Shown in pieces: positions 9,840-20,549 of a stretch of DNA of 64,000 nt (the stretch's first letter is position 1; each line of letters begins with the position of its first letter). A model generated the notes under the pieces. It worked only from the letters and a program-made list of their open reading frames with translations, was not told where the DNA came from and ran no database searches. The position numbers and the translations under genes were made by a program. Origin of the DNA: Coprinus comatus (taxonomy: Eukaryota > Basidiomycota > Agaricomycetes > Agaricales > Agaricaceae); NCBI GenBank assembly GCA_034638255.1, contig JAWPGT010000011.1, forward strand, positions 806,001 through 870,000, written 5' to 3'.

Positions 9840-12740
9840 TTCATGGTCATAACATCCCCCACATCTCTTTTTCTTCTATCTTTAAGATTACCAATCCATT
9901 CTGTGCCTTATCCCCTTCCTCTCTTGTGTCAGAACCACTGCTTTTTCCCCATTTACTGGATCTGTTATAATAATGTCCACATCTCCATTCACATATTCTG
10001 CCTTTCCCAGTTTAACACTTTTCTGCCAGGGACATCCTAATAGAAGTCTATATGGTGCTTGCTTGGCTACAAATGCATGTGCATATGTCCTTATCCCTCC
10101 AATTTACTTCTACTTCTCTCAGAGGTGTAATGTAATTGACTTCTGGTGGCTGTGATATTGCTATACTTGTGGTCACTGCTTTCTGAGTCTGTGTAGTTTC
10201 AACCATTTGTTTTCTTAGATCCCCACTCAATGCTAACAAGTCCTGTACTTTGATATTTGTAACCTCAACATTTAAGATACATTCAAGCATAGCTTGTAGT
10301 GCTTTTGGATCTGCAATTTTTAATTCAAAATAATATGCTGGTTGGTGAGTTACTGGTATATTATCCTTCCTTTCTTCTCCCTTCTTTTCTTTCTTCCCAC
10401 TATCTTCTTTCTTTCCTCCTTTCTTTTTCTCCTTCTCCTTTGCTCTTGTTGTCACAAACCCTTCTACCTCCTCCTTTTCCTCCTCCTCTTCTATCCACTC
10501 TGCAATTGCCTCCCATACCAATCCATTATCCTCTCCTTCTAACTCTGCTGTTGTGAAGTATGATGTTGTTGCCATATTGGTTGTCTATGGTGGGTTCTCT
10601 CTTCAAAAATTTTCTGTCAAAGTTTGTGTTACAGTTTCTATATTTATCAAGCTTAATCATTAAGTTCTAATGATGGACGATAGTGTTGAAAAGTGAGTTG
10701 GTCGCTAGGGGTGCGAGGGCCCAGTGTTGTCACAACCTCAAGAGTACACCATTCACGAAGAATGGCAGAGCTTTACTGGTGAACATGGTGGTATTAAACT
10801 AAGGAGAAAATTTACACTATGTTACTTTAAATACCACTACCTGTTTCCCACACAGCCTTGAGGCTGTCCCCACAGTGTACTTCCTCTTATCTGTTTCACA
10901 TAGCCTTGGACTGATGTGTCATATAGCCTCAGACTAGTAGTTTCTACAGACTTCCACTTGTTGTTTCACTTACTGTTTCAGCAGTAGATAGTTTCACTCT
11001 CCTGTCTCACATGTATCAAGCATAGCCTACAACCTGTACTCATAGTTGTATAAATACATGGGCAGCAACAGAGATTGAGCTTCAGCTTAATACTCTTGTT
11101 TCGTTCTTTCTCTATCTCGCTCTTTCCCCTCTGCCTGATAACCCTAGAACTTGGAGTCAGCTCTAACTCTTATACAAATGGCTTATTAGTAAGGAACACC
11201 TGTGATCTGCAGTCTGAGTACTGTGGAGGTTGTCCCCTGAAAGTAGTCTCAGTAAGAGTAGATGTTCTCTTCCTACAAGCACCTTGAAGAGGTCCATCAT
11301 AGCATCGTCTATACTGAAATGGAGGTATAGGCAAGATTATAATAGTTTGTCTTAACTTTGCATCTATAGCTGCCTTCAGACCTCCTGGATGTCTTGCTAT
11401 GAATGTCCTATCCATGTGTGTATAATATCTATTGGTTTGCCTAATCACTTTTCCTGTTCTGACATACTTTGCAGCTACTGGACATGTTTGAAGTTGACGA
11501 TCTTTCTTTTTACAGAAATGACAGGACATGTCTTGATATCCAGTTTGTGCTAAGGTATTTCTTGGAGTTGTATTCACAACTGATGCTGTTACTATGGATG
11601 TTGTGTTTTGGAAGCATTGTGGAACTGGTAGCTTGCCTGTAAGTGCTGGTGCAATAACAAACCATAGGCAACTGCATATGATTCATCCTTGACATCTAGT
11701 CTCAGTAGTTTCTTCATCAACTCCTCAACCTGATCCTTCACCTCTTTCACCTCCTTTGCCTCCTTTTTCTCTTCATCTCCCCACTTCACCTTTTTTGTCT
11801 TCACCTCTACTCCCTTTTTCTTCTTCCTTGGCTTCTCTTCCTCACTCTCCAACTCTAATTCTGACTCTGACTCCAATTCTTCACTACTATCCTCACTTGA
11901 CTCCTCACTACTACTCCATTCTACTGCCTTCTTCTTCCTCTTCTCCTTCTTCTTCATTTTCCTAGATCTACCTCTTGACACCATCTTCCTGAATACAAAT
12001 CTCCCTGCCTCCATTGCTTTTTCTATCTCCAGTACCTCTGAACTTTTGTAAGTGCTGTCTCTTGTCTCTAATTGATCTCCTATTGTGTATCTGAGATCTT
12101 TTGGCAGTCCCTTCCAAAAATATTCATCCCTCTGCTTCTCTGTGATAACAGTCACCTCCCTCAAATCTGCTGCTATTATCCAAAACCTCCTATAGTAAGC
12201 CTCCAGATCCTCCTTATCCCTCATCTTTCCTTTCACTGATTTCTTTACCAACTTCTCTAACTGTGTCACTATTGGCTTACTACCCATAGATACTTTTGCA
12301 TATGCCCCCAAAAATCCTCTTCTTCAATACCTCATAATCTGTACCATACCCCTCTAACCTCTTCCAAAATGCTTTTATCTCCTTATCTACATACTTCAAC
12401 ACCATCTTCAACCTTTCCTTTGCATTCAATCCATTTCTATCTGCTGCTTCTTCAAACTCCTCCAAAAATTCCTTCACATCCTTTGGGTTTCTTGAATTAA
12501 ATCCTGGTGCCCTCTTACTCCCCAGTAATAGCATCCCAGCCACTCCTAATTGTGACATTGTTTCCCTTTTTACTTCTGTAACTGGTGGTATGAGTGTCTC
12601 TTGTATTGGTGCAACTATAAAATGACTAAAAAACTCTCTTCTAGCATTTGCTCATAATGTATCTTCCTCTGGCAGAGCTTCAGTCTTTGTCACATTTGAC
12701 TTCATCTTTAGAGCTCTTCTCCATGGGCTGTACACTGGAA
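9840..12740 (-). pseudogene. Gypsy G2 Gag-protease remnant, split by a solo LTR
   Basis: Reading down the minus strand from about 12700 are an N-terminal stretch (MKSNVTKTEALPEEDTL), the retrotransposon capsid (DVKEFLEEFEEAADRN, FWKGLPKDLRYTIGDQL), an Lys/Glu/Ser-rich linker and a knuckle-like CHFCKKKDRQLQTCP followed by RHPGGLKAAIDAK. A linker typical of basidiomycete Gypsy proteins (PAYYFELKIADPKALQAM) follows, then a protease-end piece (LLLGCPWQKSVKLGKAEYV) cut off at the G1 LTR. Several stops and frameshifts are present, including a TGA at an ANARR site. A solo LTR (10627-11344) interrupts it between the knuckle and the linker. The reverse transcriptase and everything after it are absent. 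Confidence 0.8.
10627..11344 (+). repeat. Solo LTR, family LTR2, copy a
   Basis: This 718-bp sequence starts TGTTACAG and ends ATTATAATA. It is flanked by the exact 5-bp duplication GTTTG (10622-10626 and 11345-11349). It has a GTATAAATACATG promoter motif near 11050. It matches copy b (15184-15691) in inverted orientation but carries about 210 extra bases near 10685-10895. No internal element remains, so it is a product of LTR-LTR recombination. Confidence 0.9.
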
Positions 12741-12854
12741 TGTTCTTCTGGTATGTTTGCTTTCTTGTTTTTAATGTGTTTGGTGTAGAGACCACTAGTC
12801 ATGTTAGTTGTGTAGATAGGGTGATAGATGGGCTCTCTGCAAGCAATGGGCTCC

Positions 12855-13281
12855 AATTATGTGGGGATGAGTTTGGTACTAGATGAGAGTTGCCAAAGTA
12901 ATGAAAATGGGAGAAAGTGAAAATAAATTAAAGACTGGACTTTTCAAGTGAACATTGGGGAAAAAGGTGAGTTTTGCATTCAAGAGCATTGCCCATACTG
13001 TATATAAGATACAGTTGTATGTAAGTAAGCCAAAGGTGAACATGAGTCTTTGAAACTTATATAAAGAAAAATGAGCAACAAGGATGAAAATATAGCTAAA
13101 AACACCCTTGATGGGCAGGGTTTCCCCCTTTGAAGTTGTCAGGAATGCTCTAGACAGTTCCAAAGGTCAGTATCTATTGTTAGTTGAGGTTAGAAGAGCT
13201 GTGGTTGGATATTCTCTTTAGAGTTCTGGACTTGTAGATTGTCTCTGCTTTCTGTGACATCACAATGTCATGTCACACATT
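12855..13281 (-). repeat. Probable 5' LTR of Gypsy G2
   Basis: It lies directly upstream of the G2 Gag on the minus strand. It contains a TTATATAAG promoter motif and begins with a TGTGACATGACATTGTGATG palindromic start. It would end next to TGGAGCCC (about 12847-12854), a plausible primer-binding site. No second LTR survives to confirm the borders, so the limits are approximate. Confidence 0.4.
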
Positions 13282-13811
13282 ACTGAAGCATCCTGCAGAC
13301 ACATGAAAACTCTCTAGTCTAATACAAGTGTCTGCAGTGTTTGTGTTCTATCTCAGTCATTTCTCATCAGTTTCCTTCCATTCCTTTGTCATTGTGCTTG
13401 TCTTGTCATCCTCTACAATCCTGCACTTACAGAAGTAGTCAAAACAATTGAGGGATGATGGACATTAAAGAGAATGATGTAAAGTAAAAGAAAAAAAGAA
13501 AAAAAGAAAAAAAAGAGAAATGAAACAAAATGAAAAATGTTACTGCACTAGTACTATTATTAATATAAAACTCAATGTAACTTTGAATTATATTAGCAGC
13601 TCATTACATACACCATGTGCATGTTCCACTGTCCAGAGGGAGAAAGTGGGTAGAATGAAGAAGAACAAACTGAAGTTTGAGTGACAAATGTTTAGATGCA
13701 TACATTTCAATGAACAAGGTTGAATAGAAACATTTGGTTCTGCTTGGAGGGCATGGAAGGGTGTGAAATTAGAATCAAGGTGCTGACACTAGTTCACAAA
13801 GCATGTATATA
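13282..13811. other. Non-coding stretch before the Tc1 element
   Basis: No supported coding region is present. It contains an A/G-rich low-complexity tract (about 13487-13520, runs of A separated by G) and otherwise AT-rich unique-looking sequence. It may be the relic of another element. Confidence 0.5.
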
Positions 13812-15118
13812 CTCATAGGCACCAAAAGTGATGTCGCTTACATAATGATCATGTCACATGTTGAATGTCATATTGTGTTACTGGCAAAAATATACCTACA
13901 TTTTACCCTTTTTAACTACCATGCCAAAGACCTCTTGGAGAGAGGTTGACATTCCTACAAGAAACCGAATCATTGGATATTACCATGCAACAGGAAATGC
14001 AGCTGAAGCAGGCTGAAAGGAGAATGTCCACCCCCACACTGCACAGCGCATCATCAAGCACTATGAAGCGACAGGTTCAGCTGCTGATGAAGCTCGCATA
14101 GGCAGGCCTGAGAAGCTGAATAGCTATGACAAGCGTCAACTTGCCTGTACAGCACAAAAAGAATGCCACACACCCTTTCAACAAATCACAAATGAAATTG
14201 GACTACAAGTTTCAGTCAGCACAGTGTGGTGGGTTCTCACTGAGGGGAACTACCACCAGAGGGTGGCTCTGAGGGTACCTTTCCTTACAAACAAGCACAA
14301 ATGAGCTCGACTGAACTGGGCGCGGATCAACAGCACATCAACGATGGCTGATTTTCAATGTGTCATCTATTCTGATGAATGCTATATTTGTCTCAATGAT
14401 CATCAGGGCCGTATCTTTGTAACCCGTCGCCCTGATGAAGCCTTTATTGAAGAATGTCTTGTCCCAACATTCAAGCAATCAAGTATATGAGTTATGGTGT
14501 GGGGGTGTATTATAGAGGGTCGGAAGGGGCCTTTGGTTGTGTTGGACTATCCAGGAGGACATGGTGGAGGAATGACATCTAAACAGTACCAAGAACAAGT
14601 CCTCGAGCCATATCTTTTTGATTTCTACAAACAGATGAATGAACTCCGAGGCCGTGTCAAATTTCAACAGGATAGCGCACCAAGCCACATCAGCAAAATG
14701 TCGAAGAAGTGGTTTGCAGCTAAAAATATCCCTCTTGCATCACATCCTCCATCATCTCCCGATTTAAATCCCATTGAGCCCATCTGGCATATCCTTAAAA
14801 CTTCCCTACGTCATCTTCAACACCAACCAAATACTGTGGATGAGCTAAAGTTGGTAGTCCATGCTGCATGGGACTCGCTACCAATTGATCAGGTTGACCA
14901 TTTCATTGGAACAATGCCAGACTGTGTCAAGGCTGTTTTGGCTGCACGGGGTGGTCATACACAATTTTAATACTATATTCTATAGGTACTCTTGTAGTAG
15001 AATATACTCCATATGTATTTAACTTCATTGTCTATCTCCCGAAGTTGTGGGAGGGCATCACATCAATGATTGTATGTGGGAAAATCTGTGATGCGACATC
15101 ACTTTTGGTTACTCCGAG
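13812..15118 (+). mobile_element. Tc1/mariner transposon with TA target duplication
   Basis: The 1307-bp unit has inverted ends sharing ACCAAAAGTGATGTCGC. The left end begins CTCATAGGC and the right end (complement) begins CTCGGAGTA. TA dinucleotides border both ends (13810-13811 and 15119-15120). The size and ends are typical of Tc1. The single transposase gene inside is inactivated by three stops. The right flank holds solo LTR2 copy b 65 bp away. Confidence 0.9.
13921..14970 (+). pseudogene. Tc1-type transposase, three in-frame TGA codons
   Basis: One frame of about 349 codons runs from ATG 13921 to TAA 14968-14970. The N-terminus is a paired-like HTH region (PTRNRIIGYYHATGNAAEAG). The catalytic core has YSDECYI, FQQDSAPSH and SPDLNPIE. 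The last Asp and Glu are separated by 34 residues (DD34E), the Tc1 signature. Stops at 14014-14016, 14302-14304 and 14488-14490 are all TGA, at sites where Arg is plausible (HK-R-ARLNWA). The frame is otherwise undamaged, so the inactivation consists of point changes only. Confidence 0.9.
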
Positions 15119-15183
15119 TATATATATAAGATATCTGCCATATGCCATACTCCATGAAAGTCCATAGGTTTTCATGGGAACAA

Positions 15184-15691
15184 TGTTATGAACTTGCCTA
15201 TACCTCTGTTTCAGTATAGATGATGCTACAATGGACCTCTTCAAGGTGCTTGTAGGAGGAGAACATCTACTCTTACTGAGACTACTTTTGGGGGATAACC
15301 TCCACAGTACTCAGACTGTAGATCACAGGTGTTCCTTACTAGTAAGCCATTCATATAAGAGTTAGAGCCAACTCTGAGTTCTAGGTTTATCAAGGTAGGG
15401 GGCAGAACAATGATAAGGCAGAAAGAATGAGAGTAACAAAGAGTGTTAAGCTGAAGCTTAACCTCTGTCACTGTCCATGTATTTATACAACTGTGAGTAC
15501 AGGTTACAGGCTGTGCATGATACATGTGAGACAGGAAGGTGAAACTATCTACTGCTGAAACAATAAGTAAAATGACAAGTGAAGCATGTAGAAACTACTA
15601 GTCCAAGGCTATATGAAACAAGTAAGAGAAAGTATACTATTATCTATCATTAGTTCTAATGATTAAGCATGATAAATATGAAACTATAACA
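15184..15691 (-). repeat. Solo LTR, family LTR2, copy b
   Basis: This 508-bp LTR (minus strand: TGTTATAG...TTCATAACA) has the exact 5-bp duplication AACAA on both sides (15179-15183 and 15692-15696). It is an inverted, shorter relative of 10627-11344, with the same GTATAAATACATG promoter motif. No internal element remains. Confidence 0.9.
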
Positions 15692-15924
15692 AACAATGTT
15701 TGTTCCTAGCAATTTTCAGTTGGAAAGCCATAACTCTGTAAGATACCATAATCCATAGCCCCATGGGGATAGAAACCTATAGTTTGTTATAAAAATAGTA
15801 ATCAATCAATTATGGTAAAATATCAAGATAGTAGATAAAAAAGATGAGAAAAGATAAGCTAATAATACTCTACTCTCACCATGTCCTTTCCCAATGATTC
15901 AAATATTGGAGAAAGGTCTGTCAG

Positions 15925-16262
15925 TCAGCCCACTCTGTTTATCTTATGTTTTGATATGTTATATTCCAATATTGGTAAACAATGTATTTAATTGCTAGTT
16001 ACTCATGTACTATACATCCTTTAGTCTGATATCAACATAGTATCCACACTCATTCTCTATCTCTGTTTTGTTCCAACTCTAAGTCAATCTTATATCTTCT
16101 CTTATTCTCTACCCTCCTCCATAATTCCTCCCAACATTCTTTCCAACTGTTTGGTCCTCTTGCAAGTGAGGCTAATTGCAATATTGGAAGGGCACAATAC
16201 ATATGGTGAAGCTAAAGCCTCAATCCAATATTGCTAGCTTACCCTCCAATCCCTATTCTTAA
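15925..16262 (+). repeat. Repeat R3, short arm
   Basis: This segment is the inverted counterpart of 19071-20035. Shared blocks include TATATTCCAATATTGGTAAAC, TCTGATATCAACATAGTATC and CCTCTTGCAAGTGAGGCTAA. The match ends at ATTCTTAA near 16262. It is probably an old solo LTR or a non-autonomous repeat. The two arms enclose the pogo-type remnant and the G1-like LTR half. The interval 15692-15924 before it shows nothing I recognise. Confidence 0.7.
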
Positions 16263-16430
16263 CCATATTCTAAAGAGAGTTGGGAATCTAAAAAAGTAAA
16301 ATATATATATATTGTAATACTAAATATGGAGATAATACTCTGAGTTCTAATATAAAATATCATTACAGCAACTCATAATATTACCAATTCCACATCTAAA
16401 TGAAAATAAATCCACAATGAAAACAATAAC

Positions 16431-18140
16431 TTAAATGCTACTTTAGCACAGAAGATTATGGTTCTTGATTGGTATCATAATAATGGTGAAAATCAATCAT
16501 ATACTATAGCAGAATTTAAGAGCAAGCTTCCAGAAGTGGTAGTCAAGCAACCACTAGTGTTGAGTTGGGTAAAGAATGAGAAGGTGCTTTGAGAGAGGTA
16601 TGAAACAGAAGGTAGAATGGCAGCTAGATCAAAGTGTGTATGACAAACTAAGCATTCACAAGTTACTGAGATGCTTAAACTGCAGGTTAGTCAGGCTATG
16701 CACAATGGGATATTATTAATGGGAGATATTCTTTGAATTAAATGATAGTATTTTGCAGACATTGCATGTATTGCAGAGGAGGATAGACTTTGTTTAAGTG
16801 AGGGATGGTTAACATTTTAAAAAGAGGTGTGGATTAAAGGAGAGAAAGCAGCATAGAGAAGATGCATGATCAGCTGATAAGAGGTGGTTAGGGATGAAAA
16901 AAAGTGGATACAGGACTTGATTTCATCAAAGAATTATAGGCCCAAGAATATATTTAATATGGATAAAACAGGGTTATTTTATGCATGAGTATTTATCACT
17001 GTATTCTAATTTCTATCTATAAACAATTTTTTAATCAATGTATAAATGTTTCAGACTATCTCCAGATTGTGGACTTACAGACCAAGCAAGGCTAGGTGCA
17101 AATTACATACATATTTATGATCAATACAGATAGATCAGAGAAGTTATAGCTATTAATTATTGGCAAGGCAAAACAACTTCATGCATTCCACAAGAAAACT
17201 GCTTTGTAATTAGGGTTCTATTATTGAAATAATGCAAAGGCATGGATGACAACTGTTATTTATCAAAAGTGGCTTGCAAACTGGGATGAGGAGTTATAAC
17301 ATCAAGATTAACATGTTCTCCTTGTTCAAGATAACTTTTCAGACCAGATTGCTCCACCTACCCTCACAAATATTGAAGTTATTAACTTCATGTCTAATCT
17401 CACTTCCCATATTCAACTATTAGACTAAGGCATTATTCAATACTTTAAAGCCCACTACCAAAAACTCTATCTTGAATGAGCAATTGATTGGTATCAGATG
17501 GGAATCTCTCTATCAGATCTATGACATCAACATACTCAAAGTAATATAATATACTTGCATAGCCTGGTCTATGGTTGATATACAAACTATATAAGATTGC
17601 TGGAGAAGGCAACTATATTACCTGAAGAATTTCCCTCAAATACACATGCCATTAAGTTTGGCTATCTATTTCAGCACTCCTTAATGATACAGATGAACCT
17701 CAACTAGCTACTCTGTTGGATATTGAAGTAGATATTGATTACTCTTTGGATAGTTTGGTGAATCTAGGGGTATTGTAGAAGAATAATTAGATGTCTTAAA
17801 GGATTGCCCAATCTGGATAACAAACAAGGCTCAATAAATGAGATATCTGAAGAGTCAATTGTAAAGGCTGTTCTGGAAGCTCATGCTGCACAGGATCAGA
17901 TTGAGATTTTGGGTGGTGATGATGATGATAATAGAACTGGAGATTTAGAAGATTAACCTCCAAAATACAAAGATCTTCTCCAGGCCTCATCAATCATTAA
18001 CAAACATCTTACTACAACAAATACAGCTACTTCTCACCAACTCAAGTAATTGTTACTGACTTTCAATAGAAATCTTTATATTGAGCATGTGTCCAACTTG
18101 AAAGATACCCATATAGAGGACTACTTTGGGCCAGCCATAG
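16431..18140 (+). pseudogene. Pogo/Fot-type DDE transposase remnant
   Basis: Broken frames read as a pogo-superfamily transposase. They include the N-terminal CENP-B-like part (LNATLAQKIMVLDWYHNN), the first catalytic block (IFNMDKTGLFYA, where the usual Glu after Asp is Lys), VLLVQDNFSDQIAPPTLTN, NFMSNLTSHIQLLD and IIQYFKAHYQKLYLE. The region is very AT-rich and full of stops and frameshifts. I found no convincing inverted ends. It is the most decayed element recognised here. Confidence 0.75.
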
Positions 18141-18780
18141 CAAAATAGTAGTATATTTTTGTTATCAGTAGTAGTTTTCCAAAATTACTGAACAATACAA
18201 TAAATTTAATGATTTATAGCTCTTTTTTTTTTGGAACCTATACTCTATGAAAGTCCATAACTCAGGGAGGGAACAAACTACTATGGATTATCACAGAGTC
18301 AATTATATCATTCCACAAAGCTCCCATACTAATTACTCTCAATAACATCACAAGCAATATCTAAGATTTTATGAGTCTGATGCTAAAGTTATGGAATCTG
18401 ACATAATTATGTGTAGCTTGATTCTTTATTACAATTACCAAATCTCACATATCTTGATATTATGGGAGAACCATGTACTATTATGGATAAAGATGAAATG
18501 TCAGGTTTACCTAGATTTCCCCCTCAGGTTTTCTCAGAAATAGTCATAAATACTTGTAAAGACTTATTTTTTTTTTTTACTGGGCTTGAACTTTGACATC
18601 ACTAGTAGTCAGATTCTATTGATATTGAACTCTGGTAGATTAGGGTAGTGGTTTAAGCCCTCTGATGAGCCCCTTCACAAAGGCAAAATCCATACAAAGA
18701 CCTAACTTGTTTGAGATTGATTCTCAAAGACTGCCAAATAAATACAGGAGTAAAAAGCAAAATATATCATCACTTTTCAC
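18141..18780. other. AT-rich stretch without a recognised gene
   Basis: No coding region is supported. It contains a T tract (about 18224-18232), a second one near 18567-18578, and a segment at 18238-18262 that resembles 15147-15170 in direct orientation (ATACTCTATGAAAGTCCATA). The downstream end may include the start of a G1-type LTR. Confidence 0.5.
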
Positions 18781-19070
18781 ATTCTCAATATCTCAGCTTA
18801 AACTTAGTGTAAGAAACTCTTATTCATTACACATCAAATTAAAAAAACTTATCACCTGTTGTCACCTCTTGCATTGTATATGGAATGGTAACTTTATTTT
18901 GTCTTGGTCTCCACCTTGGTCTTACCCCTGTTAGCAATACTTTTATTGTGTATAGAGTCTTATTCCTATTTGTGAAGGTGGTACAATGTATTAGATATAA
19001 TTAGTAGTCAGTAGCTATACTTAGGTACATTCCTAGTTAGTATAAATACTCAATGTATAAGACTATTAAG
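18780..19070 (+). repeat. G1-type LTR, first half
   Basis: It aligns with roughly the first two thirds of the G1 LTR (9341-9838). Shared blocks are the ATTGTATATGGA and ATTGTGTATAGAG motifs, GATATAATTAGTAGTCAGTAGC and AGTATAAATACTCAATGTAT. It breaks off at GACTATTAA, exactly where the remnant at 32771 picks up. The left limit is approximate. Confidence 0.75.
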
Positions 19071-19094
19071 AATGAGGATCAGAGATGAGCTAGC

Positions 19095-19478
19095 TGTTGA
19101 AAGCAACGCATATACACGAAGACATTATAGTATAAGGATATGCACAAAGTGGTAGATAGTAGAGTGTGCTTTGGTTGGAGAGAACAGAGTAAGAGAGAAC
19201 TTGGTAGTTCGGGAACTGTAGAATACAGGGGCGAATGTAGACTACTTATAGGAGAATGTAATGGTCCGTGCTACAACTAGAAAGGAGTCAGGTGTCTACT
19301 ACGTGTCAGGTAATTATACATGAAACAGGAGTTGATACAGGAGTTGAAACACATAAGTGAAACACTAATTACAACCAATAAGGAGCTGCCATATAATGCA
19401 AAGCAGAATGAAACAATGAAAGTGAAACAAAATGAAAATGTCATGTGACTATCTAATAATAGTCTGTATTTTCCAACA
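19095..19478 (-). repeat. Solo LTR, family S3
   Basis: This 384-bp LTR (minus strand TGTTGGAAA...TTTCAACA) is flanked by the exact 5-bp duplication CTAGC (19090-19094 and 19479-19483). It is not related to the other LTR families in the window as far as I can see. It sits in repeat R3. Confidence 0.88.
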
Positions 19479-19630
19479 CTAGCGACATCAGATTGAGGTT
19501 TTGGCTTCAATGTATGTGTTGTGCCCTTCTGATACTGTGATTAGCCTCACTTGCAAGAGGACTGAATGGTTGGAAAGAATGTTGGGAGGAATTATGGAGG
19601 AGAGTAGAGAACAAGAGCAGAGACAAGATT

Positions 19631-19869
19631 TGTTAAAACAAGAGCGTAGTGTGTTAAACATGGGTAGGTACGACTCTGGACTTACTGAGGGTGGTGGTTG
19701 TTAGTAGTAAAGGAACTGAAGTATATAATGCAAGAGTACAAGTTTATATACATATTTACAGTGGTCCGTGCGAGAATATACTAGGTCACATGATATGGAT
19801 CATGAAGATATATTCGTCAAGCATGATGCCATACGAGAATGTCATTGTAGAACTAATAATAGTTCAACA
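19631..19869 (-). repeat. Solo Copia LTR
   Basis: This 239-bp copy of the Copia LTR has the exact 5-bp duplication AGATT (19626-19630 and 19870-19874). It is closer to the Copia-1 5' LTR than to Copia-2. It sits in repeat R3, with R3 sequence continuing on both sides. Confidence 0.93.
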
Positions 19870-20164
19870 AGATTGACTTAGAGTCAGGACAAGACAGAGA
19901 CAGAGATGAGTGCAGATACTATGTTGATATCAGACTAAAGAATGTACAGGAGTGACTAGTGATTAAATACATTGTTTACCAATATTGGAATATAACATAA
20001 CAAAACATAAGATAACAGAACAATGGGCCAACATACTAAAAAGGATAATGCCAACTGAAAAGGAAATAGCCAAAATAGGAAGTTGGAATGGAAACAGCAA
20101 ATAAGTACAGAAGGCCCAAGAGGTCAGCAACCAATAACAAGATTGACAGTCAGAACTGTCGGAA

Positions 20165-20529
20165 TGTAAGGGTGACTCACGTCGGCGACAAACGGCCCGA
20201 CAACTAGCGAGGAATCCAAAGTTATATTTGATCGGAAACATATTACAGAGCAGATACAACATACCTAGTGAGGAATCCAAAGAGAAAGAGTTGGGGATTC
20301 ACTCGCAGAGGCTACACACAATATATACTACTATACAAACAGAGATGCCAGCTATTGTCCTCAGGGATGTCGTAACATGGACAATGGGAACAATGGGGGA
20401 CGAGTCACGTGAGGGGGCGAGTCGTGAAAGTGCGAAGTCGGGAGGTGTTCTGATGGAAGTCGGAATATCGGAGGATCAGTCGGTAGTCGGTGTGTCAGTG
20501 TAAGGGTCAGTGAGGAAGGTCCCCTTACA
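20165..20529 (-). repeat. Gypsy G4 3' LTR
   Basis: This is a 365-bp LTR (plus strand TGTAAGGG...CCCCTTACA). The adjoining purine tract on the minus strand (complement of 20530-20543, AGAAGGGGGGTAGA) is the expected polypurine tract for plus-strand priming. Confidence 0.92.
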
Positions 20530-20549
20530 TCTACCCCCCCTTCTAGGGT

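Larger units (their letters stand above)
19071..20164 (-). repeat. Repeat R3, long arm carrying two solo LTRs
   Basis: After removing the solo LTRs at 19095-19478 and 19631-19869 with their duplications, about 460 bases of R3 remain, inverted relative to 15925-16262. R3 also seems to continue at 32721-32770 on the far side of Gypsy G4. That would make it a unit of about 510 bp, into which G4 inserted with the duplication CGGAA. Its class is uncertain, most likely an LTR. Confidence 0.6.

Noticed and set aside
10299..10556. Hydrophobic Leu/Ser-rich frames on the plus strand here and at 11756-11965
   Set aside because: They are antisense shadows of the Lys/Glu-rich Gag linkers of element G2.
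13487..13520. Poly-A tail of a retroposed sequence
   Set aside because: The tract is interrupted by G at regular places, no coding or SINE-like sequence precedes it and no flanking duplication is visible; a simple repeat is more likely.
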